Positions 26,387 through 36,021 are shown, numbered from the stretch's first letter. The stretch is 64,000 nt of DNA from UBA1756 sp045130235 (GCA_045130235.1 JBGUPJ010000026.1:15186-79185), one strand, 5' to 3'. Notes: a model not told the origin generated them from the sequence alone. Numbers and translations are program-made.

Positions 26387-27589
26387 ATGATACCCTTCTC
26401 ACCACCCAGAATCGACGACCGCACCCTCGAAGAGGTATGCGCCGCACTAAAGTCCGGCTGGATTACCACCGGGCCGCGGGTGCGGAAGTTCGAAGAGATG
26501 CTTTCCGACTACTGCAAAGTAAATAACGTGCTCTGTGTCAGCTCCAACTCAGCCGGAATGGAGCTCATGCTCCACTGGTTCGGCGTGGGGCCTGGCGATG
26601 AGGTCATCGTGCCCGCCTACACCTATTGCGCCACCGCCAACGTGGTGGTGCATTGCGGTGCCACTCCCGTCATGGTGGATGTGAAGGAGGATTTTGGCAT
26701 CGACGTGGAGGCCGTTCGTCGCGCCATCACCCCAAAGACCAAAGTCATCATGCCAGTCGATATTGCAGGTTTCCCGTGCGACTACGACGAGCTCAACCGC
26801 CTCGTTCGGGAAGATGCAGTACAACAGATGTTTACCCCCAACAACGAGGTCCAGCGACAACTCGGACGCATCCTGCTTCTGGAAGATGCCGCCCACTCGC
26901 TCGGTGCCCGCTACCATGGACAGCCGCTCGGCACACAAGCCGACCTCGCCGTTTTCTCGTTCCATGCCGTCAAGAACCTTACCACCGCCGAAGGTGGCGC
27001 CATCTGCCTCAACCTTCCCCACCCTTTCGACAATGAAGCGCTATACAAACAACTGAAAATCAAATCGCTGCACGGTCAGAGCAAGGATGCGCTCTCCAAA
27101 ACGCAGGCGGGAAACTGGCGGTACGATGTCACCGAGGCAGGATACAAGTGCAACATGACCGACGTGCTGGCCGCCATCGGCATCGTGGAACTGGAACGCT
27201 ATGACAGTGAGACACTTCCCCGCCGCAAGCAGATTTTCGATGCCTACAGCAACGCCTTCCGCAACGACCCACGCTTCCAGATTCCCACCTACGAAACCGA
27301 AGAAAAACAATCATCTTACCACGTTTATCCACTCAGAATCAACAATATAACCGAACAACAGCGTGATGAAATCATGCAGCGCATCTTCCAACTCGAGGTC
27401 AGCGTGAACGTGCATTTCATCCCGCTGCCCATGCTCAGCTTCTACCGCAACGCCGGCTACAACATCCAAAACTACCCCGTCACCTACGACAACTTCTCGC
27501 GCGAAATCTCCCTGCCCGTCTATTACAACCTCTCCGACCAACAGGTGCAGACCGTCATCGAGGCCGTCAAACAAGCCGTAACTCTCTGA
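26387..27589 (+). CDS. DegT/DnrJ/EryC1-family sugar aminotransferase (PLP)
   Basis: This 400-residue PLP-dependent aminotransferase is of the type that makes amino sugars for surface polysaccharides. The N-terminus IPFSPPRIDDRT..EV..ALKSGWITTGP is typical of the family, and LEDAAHSLGA and FSFHAVKNLTTAEGGA carry the PLP pocket, with the Schiff-base lysine at Lys196. The end of the protein has the usual small C-terminal domain. It lies 5 bases after porQ. In P. gingivalis PorR, of the same family, is needed for the A-LPS that anchors T9SS cargo, so a similar role is plausible here but is inference. Confidence 0.88.
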   Translation: MIPFSPPRIDDRTLEEVCAALKSGWITTGPRVRKFEEMLSDYCKVNNVLCVSSNSAGMELMLHWFGVGPGDEVIVPAYTYCATANVVVHCGATPVMVDVKEDFGIDVEAVRRAITPKTKVIMPVDIAGFPCDYDELNRLVREDAVQQMFTPNNEVQRQLGRILLLEDAAHSLGARYHGQPLGTQADLAVFSFHAVKNLTTAEGGAICLNLPHPFDNEALYKQLKIKSLHGQSKDALSKTQAGNWRYDVTEAGYKCNMTDVLAAIGIVELERYDSETLPRRKQIFDAYSNAFRNDPRFQIPTYETEEKQSSYHVYPLRINNITEQQRDEIMQRIFQLEVSVNVHFIPLPMLSFYRNAGYNIQNYPVTYDNFSREISLPVYYNLSDQQVQTVIEAVKQAVTL

Positions 27590-27638
27590 TTACTTCCAAA
27601 ATTTCAGCGAAAAACCCATCTGAATATAAAAAAATCTG

Positions 27639-27647
27639 TACTTTTGC
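27639..27647 (+). promoter_or_regulatory. Putative Bacteroidota -7 box for the MlaD-like gene
   Basis: TACTTTTGC matches TAnnTTTG, 47 bases before the ATG at 27694, within a 104-bp gap after the aminotransferase. Confidence 0.5.
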
Positions 27648-27693
27648 AAAGTCATCGTCATTATTATAAATAATTGATAATAAATAAAATAAC

Positions 27694-28662
27694 ATGTCAA
27701 AGAAGGAAAGAACACCACAAGATATACAGGATCGCAAGAAAAGGATTCGCGTAGCGTTGCTTTGCATCTCGGCCATCCTCATTTTCTACATCGGCGCTAA
27801 CTTTCTCAAAGGCATCAACGTCTTTCACAAAAAGACCTACTTCTATTGCGTGATGGAAGATGCCAGTGGCGTGCAGCAGAACACTCCCGTTTTTCTCGCC
27901 GGCTACAAGATCGGACAAGTGCAAGAGGTGGAGCTGCTGAGTGCCAACCCGCCCCGCATCTGTGCCAAAATCATGCTCAGCGAGCAAGTGGACATCCCCA
28001 AAGACTCCAAACTAAAACTCAAGTCAAGCAGCATCCTCGGCGGCATGCAGCTCGATGTGGTCATGGGTCACTCCACAGCCTATTTTCAAAACAACGACAC
28101 CATCGGCTGCTTTAAGGAAGCGGGATTGCTGGACGGCATCGACGACATCAAGAACCAAATCGGCAGCGTGGTCGCTTCGGTGGACACCATCGGTCTCGAA
28201 CTTAAAGACCTGCTGCATAAAGAAGGCGGCGGCGAATCGCTCCGCAACACTCTCACCAACATCGAAAACGCCACCGATAACCTGAACAGCATCCTTGCGG
28301 ACAACAAGGGCAAGGTGAGCAAACTCGTCACCAGCCTGCAAAATTTCGGCAACACTCTCGAAGAAGCTTCTCCCAAGTTGAACGCCATCCTCGACAACTT
28401 CGACAACATCAGCGACACCATCGCCAAAGCTGACATCGCCGGCGTGATCAGCAACGCCAACAACACCATCAAGGAGGTACAAACTTTGGTTGAAAAGGCC
28501 AACAACGGCGATGGCACCGTTTCTGCCCTGCTCAACGATGAAGGGTTAGTGAAGAAGATTGACGACACCATCAAGAGCCTCAACGACCTGCTCAAAGATT
28601 TCAAAGACAACCCACGCCACTACTTGAAACCGTTAGGGGAAAAGAAAAAGAAATCAAAATAA
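27694..28662 (+). CDS. mlaD: MlaD/MCE-domain protein (lipid transport, substrate-binding subunit)
   Basis: This 322-residue protein has one N-terminal membrane helix (about residues 19-37), an MCE domain (about 43-130: YFYCVMEDASGVQQNTPVFLAGYKIGQVQEVEL and KLKSSSILGGMQLDV) and a C-terminal ~190 residues of long helices and coiled coil (NTLTNIENATDNLNSIL). MCE proteins form hexamers that pass phospholipids between the membranes together with an ABC transporter (MlaEF), which is not in the window. It ends 6 bases from the convergent apbE stop. Confidence 0.9.
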   Translation: MSKKERTPQDIQDRKKRIRVALLCISAILIFYIGANFLKGINVFHKKTYFYCVMEDASGVQQNTPVFLAGYKIGQVQEVELLSANPPRICAKIMLSEQVDIPKDSKLKLKSSSILGGMQLDVVMGHSTAYFQNNDTIGCFKEAGLLDGIDDIKNQIGSVVASVDTIGLELKDLLHKEGGGESLRNTLTNIENATDNLNSILADNKGKVSKLVTSLQNFGNTLEEASPKLNAILDNFDNISDTIAKADIAGVISNANNTIKEVQTLVEKANNGDGTVSALLNDEGLVKKIDDTIKSLNDLLKDFKDNPRHYLKPLGEKKKKSK

Positions 28663-28668
28663 GCAGTG

Positions 28669-29721
28669 CTACTGTGCCCGCTTCGGGAAATTGGAGGTCT
28701 GCACCGTCTTATATTTCCCATTCTCATCATAAATAAAATAAGCCGACAAGCGATTTTTATCATAGAATTGGTCGAGGAATTCCATGGATTTCTGTCTGCC
28801 CATCACCATGAAGGCTGTGGCTAACGCATCAGCGTAGGCGCAGTAATAACCACTCTCATCGTCCATAGGCACCCGAAATACCACCGTCACGCTCAATAAA
28901 TCCGACTCTTCAGACCGTCCCGTCTTAGGGTTGATAATGTGGCTGTAACGATGTCCGTCACGCTCATGGTAGTTGCGATAATTGCCGCTCGTGGCCACCG
29001 CCATACGGGTATTGGTGGATACACCTGTCTCAAAAACATAGTCAGCTTCCACCATTCCATCCTTGGTCTCAGTCGGCACCTGTATGCCGACACGCCATGC
29101 GACCGGTTCTTTATCACGACTTTTCACCCCACATACCAGCAACTCGCCACCAATATCTACAATAAAATCGTGACAACCATGTTTTCGCAACAGCTGACCA
29201 ATTTTATCCACCGCATGTCCTTTTGCTATCGCATTGAAATCTAATTGCATACGAGGGTCTGACTTCACCGTATCGTCCATTCTGCAGTTCAACTTCTCGT
29301 ATCCCACAAACTCCATGATGGAATCCAGAGCCGCATCACTCACATCGCCCTCAGCATCCTTCGCGAATCCCCACTGGCGAATCAGCGGACCGGCCGTCAC
29401 ATCAAACGCCCCATCCGTCATCTCACTCACCTCGCGAGCTTTCATCAGCAGATCGGCAATTTCAAACGGCATGGTAACCATCTCGTTGCGGTTGAAACGC
29501 GACACCACCGAGTTCTCATCAAACAGCGAATACACATGATTCACCTCCTGCAAAACAGCATTCACCTCCTGCTGCAAATTGTCGATAGGCTTATCGCTAA
29601 CGTATGTAATACGGTAATAGGTGCCAAAGGCAAATCCTTCCACCACCTCGGGCTGCGGTTGCTTTTTGCACGCCACAACCATCATCATCAATGTGATGAG
29701 AATCAGAAATTTATTATTCAT
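28669..29721 (-). CDS. apbE: FAD:protein FMN transferase (ApbE), lipoprotein
   Basis: This 350-residue lipoprotein (signal ending MMMVVAC, Cys18) attaches FMN covalently to threonine residues of target proteins outside the cytoplasm. Family features: FAFGTYYRITY near the N-terminus, SLFDENSVVSRFN, the TDGAFDVTAGPLIRQWGF segment, LDFNAIAKGHAVDKI, FIVDIGGELLVCG and the HIINPKTG motif. It is 15 bases downstream of ribBA, which supplies riboflavin precursors. Its own flavin-accepting partner (for example an NQR, RNF or FMN-binding protein) is not in the window. Confidence 0.92.
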   Translation of the reverse strand: MNNKFLILITLMMMVVACKKQPQPEVVEGFAFGTYYRITYVSDKPIDNLQQEVNAVLQEVNHVYSLFDENSVVSRFNRNEMVTMPFEIADLLMKAREVSEMTDGAFDVTAGPLIRQWGFAKDAEGDVSDAALDSIMEFVGYEKLNCRMDDTVKSDPRMQLDFNAIAKGHAVDKIGQLLRKHGCHDFIVDIGGELLVCGVKSRDKEPVAWRVGIQVPTETKDGMVEADYVFETGVSTNTRMAVATSGNYRNYHERDGHRYSHIINPKTGRSEESDLLSVTVVFRVPMDDESGYYCAYADALATAFMVMGRQKSMEFLDQFYDKNRLSAYFIYDENGKYKTVQTSNFPKRAQ

Positions 29722-29736
29722 AAATAGAAAATTGCC

Positions 29737-30948
29737 CTATTTAAGGTGCAGATTATGTCCCATCTTGTCCTGCTTGGTCTTGAGGTAGAAACGATTGATA
29801 TCATTAGGTTCGATGATGATAGGAACGGTTTCCACAATCTCAATGCCGTGACCGAGCAGTCCGGCGCGTTTGGCGGGGTTGTTGGTGATGAGGCGGAGAC
29901 GGGTGGCGTGCTGGTCGCGCAGGATCTGCGCTCCGATGCCGTAGTCACGCTCGTCGGCCTTGAAGCCGAGTTCGAGGTTGGCCTCCACAGTGTCGCGTCC
30001 CAGCTCCTGCAGATGGTACGCCCGCAGTTTGTTCACCAGTCCGATGCCACGACCCTCCTGGTTCATATAGAGCACCATTCCCTTCCCCTCTTTGTCCACC
30101 ATCTCCATTGAGCGGTGCAGCTGCGCACCGCAGTCGCACTTGCACGAGCCGAAGATGTCGCCAGTGACGCACGACGAATGCACCCGCACGAGCACATCAT
30201 CGCCCTCGTTCCACTCGCCCTTGCGGAGCACCAGATGGGTAAGTCCGTTGTTGAGCTGCGTGTAGGCAATCAGTTTGAAGTTGCCCCACTCCGTCGGCAG
30301 ATTCACCTCCTGCTCCTTGCGGATGAGGGTCTCGGTTTTAATACGATAGGCGATAAGATCCTGAATGGTAATGATTTTGATGCCGTAGCGTTCAGCGACC
30401 TCCATCAGCTGGGGCACACGGGCCATGGTGCCGTCGGGGTTGATGATTTCGATGAGCGCACCGACGGGCTGTAAGCCTGCCAGCTTCGTCAAGTCAACGG
30501 CGGCTTCGGTATGACCGGCACGCACCAGCACACCGCCGTCGCGGGCTCGCAGCGGGTTGATATGCCCCGGGCGGCCGAAGTCCTCCGGACGGTGCCCAGG
30601 CTCTGCCAACGCCTTGATGGTGGTGGCACGGTCGTACATGGAAACACCTGTGGTACAGCCATGTCCCAATAAATCCACCGTCACCGTGAAGGGCGTTCCC
30701 AACAGCGAAGTATTGTTGTTGACTTGCATCTCCAAGTCCAGCTCACGGCAGCGTTCGGCACTCATCGGTGCACACAACACTCCACGACCGTATTGCATCA
30801 TGAAATTCACCTTCTCAGGTGTAATCTTCTCAGCTGCAACAATAAAATCGCCTTCATTTTCGCGATCTTCGTCATCCACCACAATCAGGAATTTGCCTTC
30901 TCTGAAATCCTCAATCGCCTCTTCTATCGTATTGAATCTAATCTCCAT
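29737..30948 (-). CDS. ribBA: Bifunctional riboflavin synthesis protein RibBA
   Basis: This 403-residue cytoplasmic protein fuses two riboflavin enzymes. Residues ~1-200 are 3,4-dihydroxy-2-butanone 4-phosphate synthase (DDEDRENEGDF acidic loop, GHGCTTGVSMYDRATT, RAGHTEAAVDL). Residues ~205-403 are GTP cyclohydrolase II (zinc cysteines in SSCVTGDIFGSCKCDC, MNQEGRGIGL, LITNNPAKRAGL). Both sets of active-site residues look intact. The 45-base gap upstream is too short for an FMN riboswitch. It follows the DUF5689 genes and precedes apbE on the same strand. Confidence 0.95.
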   Translation of the reverse strand: MEIRFNTIEEAIEDFREGKFLIVVDDEDRENEGDFIVAAEKITPEKVNFMMQYGRGVLCAPMSAERCRELDLEMQVNNNTSLLGTPFTVTVDLLGHGCTTGVSMYDRATTIKALAEPGHRPEDFGRPGHINPLRARDGGVLVRAGHTEAAVDLTKLAGLQPVGALIEIINPDGTMARVPQLMEVAERYGIKIITIQDLIAYRIKTETLIRKEQEVNLPTEWGNFKLIAYTQLNNGLTHLVLRKGEWNEGDDVLVRVHSSCVTGDIFGSCKCDCGAQLHRSMEMVDKEGKGMVLYMNQEGRGIGLVNKLRAYHLQELGRDTVEANLELGFKADERDYGIGAQILRDQHATRLRLITNNPAKRAGLLGHGIEIVETVPIIIEPNDINRFYLKTKQDKMGHNLHLK

Positions 30949-30993
30949 AAATAGCTTATAATAAATCGTTTAGTTAAGAATGAACAATTAGAA

Positions 30994-32232
30994 TTAATGA
31001 GCCACTAATTTTTGAAAATGCAACCCCTTGATGGCCCACTGGCCTGCATCAGCCGAGGAGGTTTTATAGCGGCAGCCAATACGCACATTACCAGAGAGGT
31101 TGTTGAGCGCCGCAACCTGAGCCCGATAGAAACCAGCACCGTCGCGGTAATCGCTGTAAACCAACGGATACCATACGGTTGTAGCGGGATCTCCTGTATA
31201 GTCAGTGGTATAGTGAAGCGTGAATTTGCTCTGTGCGGTGGCATCGGTGTTAAAGAAAGCCTCCTCAACAAACAAGGTACTTCCCTCAATGGTTGCCGTA
31301 GGCAGCACTGGCGACACGAGCCAGTCGTCGGTGGCCGCATCCACACCGTTGTGCAACATATAATCCTGGTTGGTGGTCCAGCCTGTGTAATCCCAACCGC
31401 TTCCATTGGCGGTGGAGACGGAATAGACATCCTGCACCGTGCCAAATGACTGCACATCGTCGATGGTGCGCAGCATCAGCTGGTAGGTGGAGTTGTAAAC
31501 GGAAAGAATACCGACTAAGTCGCCAGTACCGCTGGGCACCAACGCCTTACGGAACTTGGCATAGTTGGAGGTGCGCACCACGAGGTTCGTCACTGCCTCA
31601 CCATTCACGCTCTTGATAATACGGGAGGTAGTGGCCGCATCTTCCGACCACGGCTTACCTACCACATCATCGGCGAACTCCACATTGTGCAAACGCACCA
31701 ACCGGCACACATTGCCCTCATTGATATCGTAGGCACTCATGATATTCACCGGCTCAACCGGCGCCGGCAGCCCGTCACGCGAGAGATAGCGATCCAGATA
31801 GTGACCATCGATACGGCCCACGTCGCCGTTGTAAATCCAACCCACCTGATATACACCATGGTAGTTGCCTACCACAAGGCCGCTACAATTCAGATATACG
31901 GTCTGTCCCACGGGATAAGTGTGGCACAATCCCGACTGGTTGATCTGCAGCTGGATGGCGCCTGTCTCGTCCTGGATGACCATATTCTTGTAGAAATTGC
32001 CCCCCTCGTCGGAACTCACCACCGTGGCGCGCACGATGAAGGTCTCGCCGGCATGGCAGATCGAATCTAGGTGCCCCGCCTCGGTATATACGTTGATGAT
32101 GTCCGCAATAGTCTTGTTGGCTGGCTCACCTTGATAAGTGGGAACTTCAAACGCCGGCTCATCCCACTTGTTGCAGGCGCTGAAAGTAACCGCAGCCACT
32201 AACATCAGAATCAGGTAACTATATTTTTTCAT
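30994..32232 (-). CDS. DUF5689 surface lipoprotein (second of two)
   Basis: This 412-residue lipoprotein has a signal ending AAVTFSAC (Cys20). Residues ~35-250 match the DUF5689 pattern (IADIINVYTEAG...I.ATVVSSDEGGNFYKNMVIQDETGAIQLQI, then VGQTVYLNCSGLVVGNYHG), an OB-fold-like domain. The last ~130 residues form a jelly-roll choice-of-anchor-type domain (WTTNQDYMLHN, WLVSPVLP). It is paralogous to the adjacent upstream gene and lies 18 bases after it. Such lipoproteins often accompany TonB-dependent receptors, so a surface ligand-binding role is inferred. Confidence 0.85.
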   Translation of the reverse strand: MKKYSYLILMLVAAVTFSACNKWDEPAFEVPTYQGEPANKTIADIINVYTEAGHLDSICHAGETFIVRATVVSSDEGGNFYKNMVIQDETGAIQLQINQSGLCHTYPVGQTVYLNCSGLVVGNYHGVYQVGWIYNGDVGRIDGHYLDRYLSRDGLPAPVEPVNIMSAYDINEGNVCRLVRLHNVEFADDVVGKPWSEDAATTSRIIKSVNGEAVTNLVVRTSNYAKFRKALVPSGTGDLVGILSVYNSTYQLMLRTIDDVQSFGTVQDVYSVSTANGSGWDYTGWTTNQDYMLHNGVDAATDDWLVSPVLPTATIEGSTLFVEEAFFNTDATAQSKFTLHYTTDYTGDPATTVWYPLVYSDYRDGAGFYRAQVAALNNLSGNVRIGCRYKTSSADAGQWAIKGLHFQKLVAH

Positions 32233-32250
32233 AATTCAGATTTTTAAAGA

Positions 32251-33501
32251 TTAATGGACAGGTACGCCCTTGATTTGCACACTGTTGATACGCCAGTTGG
32301 CGCCGTTGGCATCGCGGTAGCGGAAAGCGATGCGGAAGTTGCTATTGGCGATAGCCTCCGCCGGCAGCGGCTGCGACCGGTTGAACATTGTCCAACTGTT
32401 CGCATCGAAGTTGGTGCCGTTGAAGGAGGTGCTATAGTACATCTCCATCAGGCCATTTGCGGAAGCATTGACCACATCTTCCACCGTGACAAACACATCC
32501 TGATAGCTGTTTAGTCCGCTGATAGCGGGCGACACCAGCCAGCTGTCAATCACGTTGCTGTTCTGGTTTTGGATAGCGAATGCCGGGCCGCCGGTCCAGT
32601 AGAACCAGCCCGCGTCGCCCTGTACCGTCCAGCCCTGGTTCTCCAGCGGGTTGCTAGAGAAATCGACGCTGTAGAGGGTTTCGGCAGTGCCGGGATTCAC
32701 ACCGCCGCCCGATATGCGCACATCCGCCAACGAGCGGATAATCAGCTGGGGCGTGGTGTTGTAGATAGTCAGAATGCCATAGATGTCGCCTTCGCCTGAC
32801 GGGAGTATCGTGCTGGCAAACTTGGCGTAGTTGCTGGTACGCAGCACAATCTGCGTGTTGTCGCCCATCACAATGTTGCGCGAAGTGGCAGCTCCAGGCT
32901 CGCAGTAGGTGGCCGTGCCACCATCCTCAAAATGACAGCCTTCCAGCTTCACCAAACGGTTGTACATGCTGGGGTCAATGTCATTCTTGGAGGTGATGAC
33001 CAAAGCTTCCGGCTCCGCACCGCACACATCGTCGCGGTACAGATACATTGGCTCGCGTGAGGAGGGGATGCCCGTGATGGAACCGTCCACCCAGAAGCCC
33101 AACTGCTTGTTCTTGCGGTAGTCGCCAATCACCATGTCGCGGCATTCCACATAAAGTCGCTGCCCGATGCGGTATCTGGGATAGAGCTTCGAGTCGTCCA
33201 CCTTGATCATGATGGCACCCGTCTCATCCTGAATGGTCAGGTATTTGTAGCAGTTGCCCTCTTGGTCGCTGGAGGTAATGACACCCGTAATAATCGTTCC
33301 CTCAGGGATTTCAGAATACGAGTCCACGCTGCCTACCTGATGCAGAGCCAGCAGTTCCTCAATGGTCATGTTGGCCTCGCCAGTATAGCGCAGCACAGGA
33401 GCCTCATCCAGCTCCTTGTTGCATCCCGCTCCCACTACCATCAGCAGAAGCGCAGCCATCATCATTTTCACTTTGTTGAAAGTATTCATAATCTTAAACA
33501 T
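32251..33501 (-). CDS. DUF5689 surface lipoprotein (first of two)
   Basis: This 416-residue lipoprotein has a signal ending MVVGAGC. The DUF5689 domain is at about residues 40-260 (TIEELLALHQVGSVDSYSEI, ITGVITSSDQEGNCYKYL, TIQDETGAIMIKV, YRIGQRLYVECRDMVIGDY) and a C-terminal jelly-roll domain has WLVSPAISGL. The start may be at 33501 or at the ATG four codons later (33489). Both give a usable signal sequence. It lies 6 bases after the TonB-dependent receptor gene, so the two are almost certainly co-transcribed, with the receptor and lipoprotein probably working together at the outer membrane. Confidence 0.85.
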   Translation of the reverse strand: MFKIMNTFNKVKMMMAALLLMVVGAGCNKELDEAPVLRYTGEANMTIEELLALHQVGSVDSYSEIPEGTIITGVITSSDQEGNCYKYLTIQDETGAIMIKVDDSKLYPRYRIGQRLYVECRDMVIGDYRKNKQLGFWVDGSITGIPSSREPMYLYRDDVCGAEPEALVITSKNDIDPSMYNRLVKLEGCHFEDGGTATYCEPGAATSRNIVMGDNTQIVLRTSNYAKFASTILPSGEGDIYGILTIYNTTPQLIIRSLADVRISGGGVNPGTAETLYSVDFSSNPLENQGWTVQGDAGWFYWTGGPAFAIQNQNSNVIDSWLVSPAISGLNSYQDVFVTVEDVVNASANGLMEMYYSTSFNGTNFDANSWTMFNRSQPLPAEAIANSNFRIAFRYRDANGANWRINSVQIKGVPVH

Positions 33502-33507
33502 TATCTA

Positions 33508-36021
33508 TTATTGAAAAGTGTAATTGATGCCAATGTAGAAGGTCAGTCCCTGCGCATAATAGTACTTGTTGGGGAACTTGTTGACATTGTAGCCGCTGTA
33601 GTCGTAACGGCGCTGCTCCCAACCCGAGGTCACAAGGTTCTTGTTGTTGGTGAGGTTGGTGATGCTCACATTGAAGCCGATGGTGTTCTGCTTCACCTTC
33701 CACGATTTGCTCACCGAGAGGTCCAGCGTGAACTGACCTTTGCAACGCTCCTGGGCAACAAGCTGCTGGTACAGCTCGCTGTCGGTGGAAAGCGTGCCAC
33801 GTGCCGCTATGGTACGACGCTCGGGGTTCATATCCACATAAATCTTGTCGAAATAGTTGGCATTAAGGTTGACATACCAATATTTATAGTTGAATTTCAG
33901 ACCGAGGGTACCCGCCACCTGCGGACCAGCGGCCACGTGGAAATTCTTCCAATATACCAGTTCGTCATACTCTGTAAAACCACTGCCGAACACATCATAA
34001 CCATTGTCGGCCGAAATGGTGACATTGGGCTGGTTGGTATAGATATAGTCGCCGTAGTTACCGGCCAACGCCACCGTGAACATCGAGCCGATAGGAATTT
34101 CAATACCCAACTCTATACCCATGTTGCGCTTGTTGATGTTGCTCATGGCATAATTCACGAAAGTACCATAGTCATCATGGTAGAAGCTGAACTGGTCGGT
34201 AACATCTCTAAACATATAATAATAGCCCGTCAGTCGCATCCGCATAAAGGGATAGCGCATGATGTAGGAGAAGTCCACTCCGAGGTCTTTCTCACTCTCT
34301 ATCCAGTTCACATAATCATTACGAACGGAAGGATTGATAAAGGCATCGAGGATGCTGGGGGCTTGAGTCTGCCACTGCGCATTCAATACCAAATAGTTAC
34401 GACCATTAATCTTGTAGGTAATACCCGCTTTCAAGCCATAGTCGGGAAAGACTTTCAGGTCGGAACGGCCCTGCGAATTGTCGGGGAAGCGTCCGTTGCG
34501 CATGTAACCCGTACGCCACATCTCGGTAGTTGTAAAATTAGCCCCCACATGGAAATCCACATGGCTATAAGCGAATTTGGCGGTAGCCCAAATATTTTGT
34601 TTGAAAATGTTGTAGGCATAATCGTAACCGAACTTATCGCCCACGCCGAGGTGCGCACCGATATTGTCCAAATCGTCGTACAGCAGGTAGGGATTGTCGG
34701 GACTTTCGCCATCGGCATATTTGTCCTCGTTGAGCCAGTAGGCACCGCCCAACAAATCGTTGATGGTCTTATAATTACGTTGATGATAACCGCGAATATC
34801 CACACCGGCGGCGAGTTTGATATGGTCGGTGAGGTTGGTCACCACGTTGGTGGCACCCGACACCTGCACATGGTCGATGACGCGGTTTTCCAAAATATAC
34901 TGGGAGCGTTCGCCGTTGGCGGCGGCCAGCTGGTTCACCTCATAGAAGTGGTCCCAGTCGAGCTGGCGGAAATCTCGGTTGTGCAGCCACTGGTCGGTGT
35001 ACCAAGCCTGAAGAGTGGTATCATCGGTAATGTAGCTGGGCAGGTAGCGGTAGTAGTCCGGACGCGGGTCCGGCACGTCGGCCCAGTTGAGCGAGGTGGT
35101 ACTCTGGCGACCGAAGCTGCTTCCTACGTTCGTGGTAATCTGAAATTTGCCACTCTGCGGAGTGTAAAAATGCGAGAGCATAAACACCGGCTCGTAGGTT
35201 TTGCGGATGCGGGCATTGCGTTTCTTTCCGTCGTACCATCCCCAGTTGGAGTTGTAATAATGATCGCCGGTAAGGTCGTACACCTCTTGAGTGGAGTTGC
35301 TCTGCAGACTTCTGGAAGTAGGTGAACCCCAGAACGACAAGTTGAGGGCATGCTCGCTGTTGATGCGTTTTTCAGCGGAGAAGAAGTAGGCGAAACCCGT
35401 ATAGCTGCTGCCGTCCACGTAGCTCAGCTGGCTGCCGAAGCGGGTGGAGGCGGAGGCGGCGAAGGCCCAGCCGTTCTTCATCAGACCGGTAGCGTAGGTG
35501 AGCATGATGCGGTTGTTGTAGTTGCGGTTACAGAGCGAGTAGTTGGCATGGAACTGATGACGGTAGTTGGAGGCGCGGGTGCTGTAGTTGGTGGAGCCGC
35601 CGATGTCGCCGAAATTGAAGGTCACAGGGTCGAGGTTGCCCACATTCTCAGGCCAGCGGAACACGCGGTTGAGGCCGCCCCACTGCGCATAGACGGCACG
35701 CCCTGTCACAAGACTCTCCATCTCCAAACCATTGATGGCAATGGTCTGGTATTTCGAGTCGATACCGCGCGCCTTGAAATAGGCGATGCCGAAGGCATAG
35801 GAGGTGTTGTTGCTGTACACGTCTCTCGACGAGTGCAGCAATCCGGGCACAAATCCGCCCACCGTTGACTCTTCATCGTCCAATCCCTCTGTGTCAAAAG
35901 TGGAGCTTTCTGCACCACTGCGAGAGTTAGACAAACTATCTGCTACTATAGAATCATCTTGCGAAAATCCTGTAAAGCAAATCATTACAAAAGAAAAAAC
36001 GAGAAATAACGTTTTTTTCAT
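33508..36021 (-). CDS. TonB-dependent outer-membrane receptor
   Basis: This 837-residue protein has a signal peptide (MKKTLFLVFSFVMICFTGFSQ), a short Ser/Asp-rich linker (to about residue 48), a plug-like domain from about residue 50 (FVPGLLHSSRDVYSNNTSYAFGIAYF, ARGIDSKYQTIAINGLEM), and a long barrel ending in the aromatic strand GINYTFQ. It has no N-terminal carboxypeptidase-regulatory domain and so is unlike most SusC proteins. The start at 36021 is preferred: an in-frame ATG at 36066 would lie upstream of the -7 box and lacks a signal peptide. The transported ligand is unknown. The gene heads a - strand series with two DUF5689 lipoproteins. Confidence 0.85.
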   Translation of the reverse strand: MKKTLFLVFSFVMICFTGFSQDDSIVADSLSNSRSGAESSTFDTEGLDDEESTVGGFVPGLLHSSRDVYSNNTSYAFGIAYFKARGIDSKYQTIAINGLEMESLVTGRAVYAQWGGLNRVFRWPENVGNLDPVTFNFGDIGGSTNYSTRASNYRHQFHANYSLCNRNYNNRIMLTYATGLMKNGWAFAASASTRFGSQLSYVDGSSYTGFAYFFSAEKRINSEHALNLSFWGSPTSRSLQSNSTQEVYDLTGDHYYNSNWGWYDGKKRNARIRKTYEPVFMLSHFYTPQSGKFQITTNVGSSFGRQSTTSLNWADVPDPRPDYYRYLPSYITDDTTLQAWYTDQWLHNRDFRQLDWDHFYEVNQLAAANGERSQYILENRVIDHVQVSGATNVVTNLTDHIKLAAGVDIRGYHQRNYKTINDLLGGAYWLNEDKYADGESPDNPYLLYDDLDNIGAHLGVGDKFGYDYAYNIFKQNIWATAKFAYSHVDFHVGANFTTTEMWRTGYMRNGRFPDNSQGRSDLKVFPDYGLKAGITYKINGRNYLVLNAQWQTQAPSILDAFINPSVRNDYVNWIESEKDLGVDFSYIMRYPFMRMRLTGYYYMFRDVTDQFSFYHDDYGTFVNYAMSNINKRNMGIELGIEIPIGSMFTVALAGNYGDYIYTNQPNVTISADNGYDVFGSGFTEYDELVYWKNFHVAAGPQVAGTLGLKFNYKYWYVNLNANYFDKIYVDMNPERRTIAARGTLSTDSELYQQLVAQERCKGQFTLDLSVSKSWKVKQNTIGFNVSITNLTNNKNLVTSGWEQRRYDYSGYNVNKFPNKYYYAQGLTFYIGINYTFQ

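Noticed and set aside
30949..30993. FMN riboswitch ahead of ribBA
   Set aside because: The gap is only 45 bases, too short for an RFN element, and no RFN-like conserved segments were seen.
33262..35325. Open + strand frame of 687 codons
   Set aside because: It is antisense to the TonB receptor and the first DUF5689 gene, with His/Val-rich low-information translation. The - strand genes have clear signals and domains.
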